From assembly GCA_045649265.1 (NCBI GenBank), contig JAZRPO010000072.1, forward strand, positions 1-45,430: a stretch of 45,430 nt of DNA, given 5' to 3'. Position numbers and translations under genes: made by a program. The notes beneath the pieces were generated by a model. The model was not told where the DNA came from, made no database searches, and was given only the letters and a program-made list of their open reading frames with translations. Of the stretch, positions 39,880 through 45,430 are shown in pieces (within the stretch, counting starts at the first letter, position 1; each line of letters starts with the position of its first letter). Source of the stretch: SIG480 sp045649265 (GTDB lineage Bacteria; Bacillota; Clostridia; Oscillospirales; JAAYXM01).

Positions 39880-41004
39880 TTATTTTAAAATCCCTTTTAA
39901 GACATCAACAAACTCGAAAATCTCCCGCTCGTCTGTAAAGAAACTTACACTTATTCGTACTGTTCCCGAAGAAGTTCCAACGGTTTCATGAGCAAGCGGT
40001 GAGCAATGCAAGCCACTTCTTACAGCAATATCTTTTTCACTCAGCATTTTGGCAATTTTCTCCGGACTTAACGAATTTGATACAAACGAAACAACGCCGC
40101 CTTGGAGAAATAAATCATTTCTTGCAAACACTCGGATTCCATCTGTTTTTTTTAGCTCTCGATTGAGTAAATATATAAGTTTTCGCTCATGCCTAAAAAT
40201 CTCTCGTGTTCCCTTTTCGAGAATATATTTGATCCCTTCTGATAGGCCGGCTATTCCCGGGACATTATGAGTTCCGCATTCTAAGCGGTCCGGCATAAAA
40301 TCCGGCTGTGAAAAACTGTTTGAAACGCTTCCTGTACCACCCTCTATCAGCGGTTTTAGTTTTTCTCCGCTCTTGCAGATTAAAACTCCTGTGCCTTGCG
40401 GACCGTAAAGGCCTTTATGTCCCGGTGCACAGATGCAAACAGTTGCTTTAAGTTTTTTCAGCTTAATGTCGATACATCCCGCAGATTGCGAAGCATCGAT
40501 AATTAGAGGAATCCCCTTTTTTGCACAAAGCTCATCTATCCGTTCTATTGGCAGAATATATCCGAAGACATTTGACATTTGCGTGCAGACAACAAGAGAT
40601 GTGTTTTTGTCAATAGCACGTTCAAAATTTTTAATTATACTTTCAGGCTCAAAAAGTGTTCCGCGTGCGACTCTGTATTCAAGCTCCGGAATCGCCGTTA
40701 TAGGACGAACAACCGAGTTGTGTTCATATCCGGAAATAACGCAATTTCCCCGAGGTGCAATCCCCTTAATTGCGATATTTAGCGAATGCGTTGCATTGTT
40801 TGTGAACACTACCTGCTCCGCGTTTTCAGCTCCGAAAAGCTCTGCCGCCCTTTCGCGCGCTGTATATACAATTTCTGCTGCATTCATTGCAGAGGCATAT
40901 CCCCCACGCCCAACACTTGAACAGTTTTTAAGTGCAAGCTGAATTGCCTCGGATACAGCATCTGGCTTTTTAAAAGTTGTAGCGGCATTATCAAGATAAA
41001 TCAT
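39880..41004 (-). CDS. Cysteine desulfurase-family PLP enzyme (class V aminotransferase)
   Basis: This 374-residue protein resembles the NifS/SufS-like cysteine desulfurase family (TIGR01977 type), which takes sulfur, or selenium from selenocysteine, off the amino acid as a persulfide. It starts MIYLDNAATTFKKP. The PLP-binding Lys is K197 in APGHKGLYGPQGTG, and the candidate catalytic Cys is C334 in VRSGLHCSPLAHE. The dedicated Fe-S scaffold genes are absent. It overlaps the upstream DUF3343 gene by 4 nt (ATGA), pointing to a shared role in sulfur or selenium transfer. The exact substrate is not visible from sequence. Confidence 0.88.
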   Translation of the reverse strand: MIYLDNAATTFKKPDAVSEAIQLALKNCSSVGRGGYASAMNAAEIVYTARERAAELFGAENAEQVVFTNNATHSLNIAIKGIAPRGNCVISGYEHNSVVRPITAIPELEYRVARGTLFEPESIIKNFERAIDKNTSLVVCTQMSNVFGYILPIERIDELCAKKGIPLIIDASQSAGCIDIKLKKLKATVCICAPGHKGLYGPQGTGVLICKSGEKLKPLIEGGTGSVSNSFSQPDFMPDRLECGTHNVPGIAGLSEGIKYILEKGTREIFRHERKLIYLLNRELKKTDGIRVFARNDLFLQGGVVSFVSNSLSPEKIAKMLSEKDIAVRSGLHCSPLAHETVGTSSGTVRISVSFFTDEREIFEFVDVLKGILK

Positions 41005-41252
41005 ATTCTCAAAGCCCTCAATTCTCCGTTTTCTTCAACTATCACCTTTACAGGCATCAGGTTTCTTCGCCTCAAAATTTCAAGAGCTTCTGGCAGATAT
41101 CCCTGTGAAATTACCACTGCATATGCGCAACTTTGTTCTGTCATTTTTATTTCGGGGCGCTCAATCGCGGCCGAGATACCGTTTTTTCGTAAAACCTTTT
41201 CCATACGCTGAGCGTAGGTTACGGATCTGCTTGTTAAATATACTAAATTCAA
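41001..41252 (-). CDS. DUF3343 protein (putative Se/S carrier-like)
   Basis: This 83-residue protein contains a single small alpha/beta domain of the DUF3343 type: VYLTSRSVTYAQRMEKVLRK, an acidic middle, SCAYAVVISQGYLPEALEIL, and a final strand. The family is described as putative selenium/sulfur carriers. A Cys (C47) sits at the start of the SCAYAV strand, and could carry the sulfur or selenium if the idea is right. The start is TTG at 41252, with GGGTGAGGTG upstream. Its stop overlaps the cysteine desulfurase start, so the pair is translationally coupled. Confidence 0.82.
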   Translation of the reverse strand: MNLVYLTSRSVTYAQRMEKVLRKNGISAAIERPEIKMTEQSCAYAVVISQGYLPEALEILRRRNLMPVKVIVEENGELRALRI

Positions 41253-41273
41253 AACACCTCACCCTTTCTCTCC

Positions 41274-41302
41274 ATTCTATGCACAAAGACTTTTTTTGTA
41301 CA
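41274..41302 (-). promoter_or_regulatory. Probable promoter of the DUF3343-desulfurase pair
   Basis: On the minus strand TGTACA (41302-41297), a 17-nt spacer and TAGAAT (41279-41274) lie 21 nt before the TTG start codon. The -35 is only a partial match. Confidence 0.5.
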
Positions 41303-41369
41303 CGCCCCCTGTTCTTATTTATTTCTACCGGCATATATTCTAACTGACTTTTTAAACGGAGGTGTCTTT

Positions 41370-42497
41370 TTGAAAAAATTTTTATCGTTCATTCTAATTA
41401 CTGTATTTCTTATCTCGAACGCTTCTGCAACGGTTGCAGCGCCAGAAGCAGTTTCTCCTTCTGCTGTCCTTATGGAACAAAGCAGCGGAAAAGTTCTTTA
41501 TGAAAAAAACTCCCATAACAAGCTTCCGCCTGCGAGCGTAACAAAAGTGATGACACTTCTTCTCGTTATGGAGGCTATTGAGAGTGAAAAAATAAAGCTT
41601 GATGATATGGTTTCAGTAAGCGAGCATGCAGCAAGCATGGGTGGCTCTCAGGTTTTTCTTGCACCGGGTGAAAAAATGAGTGTCAATGATATGCTGAAGG
41701 CGACGGTAATAGCATCGGGGAATGACAGTGCAGTAGCACTTGCGGAAGCTGTCGCAGGGAGTGAAAGCGGTTTTGTTGAACTCATGAATGCCCGCGCAAA
41801 AGAGCTCGGCATGAATGACACTAATTTTGTAAACTGTACCGGCCTTGATGCAGACGGCCATGTAACCAGCGCATATGACATTGCTCTTATGTCAAGGGAG
41901 CTTTTGCGACATGAAAAAATAAAGGAATATTCCACAACATGGATGGATTCGCTTCGCGGTGGAGCTTTTACGCTTGCAAACACAAACAAACTCGTTCGCT
42001 CCTATCAGGGAATTACCGGACTGAAAACAGGCTCAACAAGCACAGCGAAATTCTGTCTTTCTGCAAGCGCCAAGCGCAACGGTATGGAGCTGATTGCAAC
42101 AATTATGGCAGCACCGTCAAGCAAAGAACGCTTTGCAGATGCATCAAAGCTGCTTGATTTTGGCTTTGCAAACTTCGGGATATACGACGCAGCACAGAGC
42201 ATTGAACTTTTACCCATTCCCGTAGTTCTTGGGACTTCGGAAAGTGTTTCCGTCAAATTTGCAGAACCTCCTGCAGTTTTGGTTGAGAAAGGACAGATTT
42301 CCGGTCTCACTCACAAAATTGAGTTCCCTGAAAGCATCACAGCCCCTGTTGAAAACGGGCAAAAAGTAGGTACTGTTAAAATCCTTTCGGGTGACGAAGC
42401 TTTATGCGAAGTTCCAATCATAGCCGATCAAGATATAAAACGCCTTGATTTGTTCGGCATTTTCAGAATTTTTGCAGCACATATTTTTATGGCTTAA
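41370..42497 (+). CDS. D-alanyl-D-alanine carboxypeptidase (DacF/DacB-like, PBP5 family)
   Basis: This 375-residue exported enzyme trims the terminal D-Ala from peptidoglycan stem peptides. A signal peptide covers residues 1-24. The three active-site motifs are complete: S56-V-T-K59, S116-G-N118 and K219-T-G221. A beta-rich C-terminal domain follows (about 270-350). The last about 20 residues (DLFGIFRIFAAHIFMA) look like an amphipathic membrane anchor. The start is TTG at 41370, with GGAGG 7 nt upstream. It ends at a strong terminator. Whether it is vegetative (DacA) or sporulation-specific (DacF) cannot be decided; I saw no clear promoter in the 117-bp divergent gap. Confidence 0.92.
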   Translation: MKKFLSFILITVFLISNASATVAAPEAVSPSAVLMEQSSGKVLYEKNSHNKLPPASVTKVMTLLLVMEAIESEKIKLDDMVSVSEHAASMGGSQVFLAPGEKMSVNDMLKATVIASGNDSAVALAEAVAGSESGFVELMNARAKELGMNDTNFVNCTGLDADGHVTSAYDIALMSRELLRHEKIKEYSTTWMDSLRGGAFTLANTNKLVRSYQGITGLKTGSTSTAKFCLSASAKRNGMELIATIMAAPSSKERFADASKLLDFGFANFGIYDAAQSIELLPIPVVLGTSESVSVKFAEPPAVLVEKGQISGLTHKIEFPESITAPVENGQKVGTVKILSGDEALCEVPIIADQDIKRLDLFGIFRIFAAHIFMA

Positions 42498-42535
42498 AAT
42501 AAATTACCCGTTTTTTCGGGTAATTTATTTTTTTT
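42497..42535 (+). terminator. Intrinsic terminator after the carboxypeptidase gene
   Basis: AAATAAATTACCCG (42497-42510) pairs perfectly with CGGGTAATTTATTT (42517-42530), a 14-bp stem with a six-T loop, followed by more T. Confidence 0.92.
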
Positions 42536-42567
42536 GGAAAATTTTTGTGGCATTTTCTTTATACTTG

Positions 42568-42576
42568 TGTTATACT
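42568..42576 (+). promoter_or_regulatory. Extended -10 promoter of ppdK
   Basis: TGTTATACT (42568-42576) is an extended -10 element (TG, one base, TATACT), 32 nt upstream of the ppdK start codon. A recognisable -35 at normal spacing is lacking. Confidence 0.55.
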
Positions 42577-42608
42577 TACCTAGATATAGAAAGAAAGGAA
42601 TGATTATT

Positions 42609-45239
42609 TTGGCAAATAAGTATGTTTACCTGTTCTCCGAAGGCAACGGTTCTATGCGTAACCTTCTCGGAGGAAAGGGCGCAAACCTTGCAGAAATGAC
42701 AAACCTCGGAATGCCTGTTCCACAGGGATTCACAGTTACAACAGAGGCTTGCACACGTTATTATGATGACGGCAGGACTATTGCTCCCGAAATTGAATCT
42801 CAAATTCTCGAACACATGAAGAAGCTCGAAGAGATTTGTGGAAAGAAGTTTGGAGATAAGGAAAATCCCCTCCTCGTTTCAGTTCGCTCCGGCGCTCGCG
42901 CTTCAATGCCCGGAATGATGGATACCATTCTCAACCTCGGGCTTAACGAAGACGTTGTCAACGTTATGGCTGCAAAATCCGGAAACCCGAGATGGGCATG
43001 GGACTGCTACAGAAGATTTATCCAGATGTATTCCGACGTTGTTATGGAAGTCGGAAAGAAGTATTTTGAGCAGCTCATTGACAAGATGAAGGAAGAAAAG
43101 GGAGTTACATCTGACCTCGACCTCACTGCTGATGACCTCAAACAGCTTTCAATTCAGTTCAGAGCTGAATACAAGTCCAAGATCGGAAACGACTTCCCCT
43201 CTGATCCGACAGAACAGCTCCTCGGCGCAGTAAAGGCTGTTTTCCGTTCATGGGACAACCCCCGTGCCAATGTTTACAGACGTGATAACGATATCCCCTA
43301 TTCATGGGGTACTGCCGTTAACGTCCAGATGATGGCATTCGGTAACATGGGTGACAAGTGCGGAACAGGTGTTGCTTTCACACGCGACCCCGCAACAGGT
43401 GAAAAGAAGCTCATGGGCGAGTTCCTCGTTAACGCTCAGGGTGAAGACGTTGTTGCCGGTGTGCGCACACCTATGAAGATTGATGAAATGGAGCAGAAGT
43501 TCCCTGCTGCATTCGCAGAGTTCAAAGCTGTTTGTCAGAAGCTTGAAAACCACTATCACGATATGCAGGATATGGAGTTCACAGTTGAGAACGAAAAGCT
43601 CTATATGCTTCAAACACGTAACGGAAAGAGAACCGCTCAGGCTGCTCTTAAAATCGCATGTGACCTTGTTGACGAGGGCATGAAAACAGAGCAAGAAGCT
43701 GTTCTTATGATTGACCCGAGAAACCTTGACACTCTTCTCCATCCGCAGTTTGATGCTAAGGCTCTCAAAGCTGCAACTCCGATTGGCAAGGGGCTTGGCG
43801 CTTCTCCCGGTGCTGCCTGCGGCAAAATCGTATTTACCGCTGATGATGCTGAAGCTTGGAAGGCTCGCGGTGAAAAGGTTGTTCTTGTCCGCCTTGAAAC
43901 CTCTCCTGAGGATATTACCGGCATGAAGGCTTCCCAGGGTATCCTCACCGTTCGCGGCGGTATGACCTCACACGCAGCCGTTGTTGCTCGCGGAATGGGA
44001 ACCTGCTGTGTTTCCGGCTGTGGCGACATCAAGATGGATGAAGAAAACAAGAAATTTGAACTTGCCGGCAAAACATTCTATGAAGGTGATTGCATCTCGA
44101 TTGATGGCTCAACAGGTAACATCTATGACGGCATTATCCCGACAGTTGATGCTTCAATCGCAGGCGAGTTTGGCCGCATAATGGCTTGGGCTGACAAATA
44201 CAGAAGGCTCAAGGTTCGCACAAATGCTGATACTCCGCGCGATGCTAAGAAGGCTCGCGAACTCGGTGCAGAAGGCATTGGTCTCTGCCGCACAGAGCAT
44301 ATGTTCTTCGAGGCAGGCAGAATTGAAGCTTTCCGTGAGATGATTTGTTCCGAGACAGTTGAAGAAAGAGAAGCAGCTCTTGCAAAGATTCTTCCTATGC
44401 AGCAGGCTGACTTCGAGGCTCTCTTCGAAGCTCTCGAAGGAACTCCGGTTTGCATCCGCTTCCTTGATCCCCCTCTCCACGAGTTCGTTCCGACAGAGGA
44501 AGCAGATATTGCTGCACTCGCAAAAACTCAGGGCAAGAGCGTTGAAACAATTAAGGAAATCATCGCTTCTCTCCACGAGTTCAACCCGATGATGGGTCAC
44601 CGTGGCTGCCGTCTCGCCGTAACATATCCTGAAATTGCAAAGATGCAGACATCTGCTATTATCCGCGCTGCTATTAACATTCAGAAGAAGCATCCTGATT
44701 GGAATGTTAAGCCGGAAATTATGATTCCGCTCATTGGCGACTCCAAAGAGCTCAAATATGTCAAGAGTTTCGTTATTGAAACTGCTGATGCAGAGATTGC
44801 AAATTCAGGCTTGAAGCTCGAATATGAAGTCGGCACAATGATTGAAATTCCGCGTGCCGCTCTCACTGCTGACGAGATTGCAAAGGAAGCTGACTTCTTC
44901 TGCTTCGGTACAAACGACCTTACTCAGATGGCCTATGGCTTCTCAAGAGACGATGCAGGCAAGTTCCTCTCTGCATACTATGATGCAAAGATTTTCGAGA
45001 ACGACCCGTTTGCAAAGCTCGACCAGACAGGTGTCGGCAAGCTTATGGACATGGCAATCAAGCTTGCAAAGCCGGTTAACAAAGACATCCACCTTGGTAT
45101 CTGCGGCGAACACGGCGGTGACCCTGCTTCTGTTGAGTTCTGCCACAAGATCGGGCTTGATTATGTTTCCTGCTCACCGTTCCGCGTTCCGATTGCTCGC
45201 CTTGCTGCTGCACAGGCTGCTATCAACGAGAGCAAGTAA
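42609..45239 (+). CDS. ppdK: Pyruvate, phosphate dikinase
   Basis: This enzyme interconverts pyruvate, ATP and phosphate with phosphoenolpyruvate, AMP and pyrophosphate. In anaerobic Clostridia it commonly serves glycolysis or gluconeogenesis. An N-terminal nucleotide-binding domain (NLLGGKGANLAEM near residue 15) is followed by the swivelling phospho-His domain (GGMTSHAAVVARGMG, His near residue 455). The C-terminal PEP/pyruvate barrel has GLCRTEHMFF and the catalytic Cys in LGICGEHGGDP near residue 832. TTG at 42609, 9 nt from AAAGGA, is preferred over ATG at 42600, which abuts the RBS, and over ATG at 42534. It gives MANKYVYLFSEG, the usual family start, and 876 residues. Codon use looks strongly biased (many CTC, GAG, AAG), suggesting high expression. 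Confidence 0.96.
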   Translation: MANKYVYLFSEGNGSMRNLLGGKGANLAEMTNLGMPVPQGFTVTTEACTRYYDDGRTIAPEIESQILEHMKKLEEICGKKFGDKENPLLVSVRSGARASMPGMMDTILNLGLNEDVVNVMAAKSGNPRWAWDCYRRFIQMYSDVVMEVGKKYFEQLIDKMKEEKGVTSDLDLTADDLKQLSIQFRAEYKSKIGNDFPSDPTEQLLGAVKAVFRSWDNPRANVYRRDNDIPYSWGTAVNVQMMAFGNMGDKCGTGVAFTRDPATGEKKLMGEFLVNAQGEDVVAGVRTPMKIDEMEQKFPAAFAEFKAVCQKLENHYHDMQDMEFTVENEKLYMLQTRNGKRTAQAALKIACDLVDEGMKTEQEAVLMIDPRNLDTLLHPQFDAKALKAATPIGKGLGASPGAACGKIVFTADDAEAWKARGEKVVLVRLETSPEDITGMKASQGILTVRGGMTSHAAVVARGMGTCCVSGCGDIKMDEENKKFELAGKTFYEGDCISIDGSTGNIYDGIIPTVDASIAGEFGRIMAWADKYRRLKVRTNADTPRDAKKARELGAEGIGLCRTEHMFFEAGRIEAFREMICSETVEEREAALAKILPMQQADFEALFEALEGTPVCIRFLDPPLHEFVPTEEADIAALAKTQGKSVETIKEIIASLHEFNPMMGHRGCRLAVTYPEIAKMQTSAIIRAAINIQKKHPDWNVKPEIMIPLIGDSKELKYVKSFVIETADAEIANSGLKLEYEVGTMIEIPRAALTADEIAKEADFFCFGTNDLTQMAYGFSRDDAGKFLSAYYDAKIFENDPFAKLDQTGVGKLMDMAIKLAKPVNKDIHLGICGEHGGDPASVEFCHKIGLDYVSCSPFRVPIARLAAAQAAINESK

Positions 45240-45263
45240 ACTTTAATCCAAGTAAAAAACGCC

Positions 45264-45300
45264 AAAGCACCCGACAGCTTAAATGCTGCCGGGTGCTTTT
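45264..45300 (+). terminator. Intrinsic terminator of ppdK
   Basis: AAAGCACCCG (45264-45273) pairs with CGGGTGCTTT (45290-45299). After one mismatch CAGC/GCTG closes a 6-nt loop. A short T-run follows. Confidence 0.88.
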
Positions 45301-45346
45301 CACATAATGAAATACCACTTCAAACTATCGCGTGGTTTTCGCTTAC

Positions 45347-45379
45347 AAAAAAACAACGGCTCAAATAAGCCGTTGTTTT
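45347..45379 (-). terminator. Intrinsic terminator of the tRNA-Gly gene
   Basis: Read on the minus strand AAAACAACGGCT (45379-45368) pairs perfectly with AGCCGTTGTTTT (45361-45350), 12 bp with a 6-nt loop. A T-run continues to 45347. The stem starts at the last base of the encoded CCA end. Confidence 0.88.
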
Positions 45380-45430
45380 GGAGCGGAAGACGAGATTCGA
45401 ACTCGCGACTTTCACCTTGGCAAAGTCGGA
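45379..45430 (-). tRNA. tRNA-Gly(GCC), partial (3' part only)
   Basis: The minus strand shows positions 25-76 of a tRNA: a T arm GCGAG-TTCGAAT-CTCGT, the 3' acceptor strand CTTCCGC, discriminator T73 and an encoded CCA. The anticodon loop TTGCCAA gives anticodon GCC. T73 and the acceptor sequence fit glycine. The 5' half, with D arm and 5' acceptor, lies beyond the right edge. In the normal fold the anticodon stem CGACT/GGTGA has only two Watson-Crick pairs and one wobble; two outer positions do not pair. An alternative CGACTTT/AAAGTCG stem is possible. It may be a functional but unusual tRNA or a decaying copy. Confidence 0.8.

Noticed and set aside
41303..41369. Sporulation (sigma-E/F/G) promoter for the carboxypeptidase gene
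   Set aside because: CATATATT resembles a sigma-E -10, but no matching -35 exists at 13-15 nt upstream.
1..45430. Insertion sequences, prophage, CRISPR arrays or toxin-antitoxin modules
   Set aside because: I found no transposase, integrase, regularly spaced repeat array or toxin-like pair; gene content and order are conserved core chromosome.

Overview
This window is a moderately AT-rich, gene-dense chromosomal segment of a Gram-positive, very probably endospore-forming bacterium of the Firmicutes (Clostridia side). The evidence is a SpoIIM-like fragment, a CwlD-type amidase, a SpoIID/LytB-domain protein, RemA, the PrkC/PrpC pair, CdaA/CdaR and a Firmicutes-style gene order throughout. I saw no phage, insertion sequence, CRISPR array or plasmid gene. 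Almost everything is core housekeeping, on two large co-directional blocks with very short intergenic gaps.

Layout. At 1-4470 (minus strand) lie a partial spoIIM-like gene, proC, and an asd-dapA-dapB lysine/diaminopimelate operon ending at a terminator near 1.6 kb. At 4668-13035 (plus strand) lie queA-tgt (queuosine tRNA modification), a SpoIID/LytB protein, yajC, a small four-helix membrane protein, cca, a YabE-like G5/3D-domain protein and rsmA, divided by three terminators and at least five recognisable sigma-A-type promoters. From 41252 down to 13054 everything is on the minus strand: a DUF3343-cysteine desulfurase pair; cdaA-cdaR (c-di-AMP synthesis); yicC-remA-rpoZ-priA-def-fmt-Zn peptidase-rsmB-rlmN-prpC-prkC-rsgA-membrane protein-cwlD-radA; then nusB-xseA-xseB-ispA-[OLE RNA]-oapA-dxs-tlyA-nadK-argR-recN. 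At 41370-45239 (plus) lie a D-Ala-D-Ala carboxypeptidase and pyruvate phosphate dikinase. The 3' half of a tRNA-Gly(GCC) gene enters from the right edge on the minus strand.

The standout feature is the only long gene-free stretch, 19363-20007. It carries a non-coding RNA of about 604 nt on the minus strand, closed by a stem joining its two ends, between ispA and a 193-residue four-helix membrane protein. Size, ordered structure, position and the operon around it match the OLE (Ornate, Large, Extremophilic) RNA locus, and the membrane protein matches OapA, the OLE-associated protein. The class is known from work on alkaliphilic and other extremophilic Firmicutes, but its biochemical role is not settled, so this copy and its peculiarities (a duplicated palindrome, a TTG-started oapA, no flanking terminator) are the parts most worth study.

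Functionally the window combines isoprenoid supply (dxs, ispA), cell-wall building blocks and turnover (asd/dap genes, carboxypeptidase, amidase, SpoIID and 3D proteins), envelope signalling (PrkC/PrpC, c-di-AMP), translation maturation (def, fmt, rlmN, rsmB, rsmA, rsgA, tlyA, queA, tgt, cca) and DNA repair or replication restart (recN, radA, priA, xseAB). Smaller oddities include two hairpins that would hide Shine-Dalgarno sequences (upstream of the membrane protein at 9218 and of cwlD), tandem repeats at the yabE-like and proC promoters, absence of gmk and coaBC from their usual slots, heavy use of TTG start codons, and a poorly paired anticodon stem in the partial tRNA-Gly.
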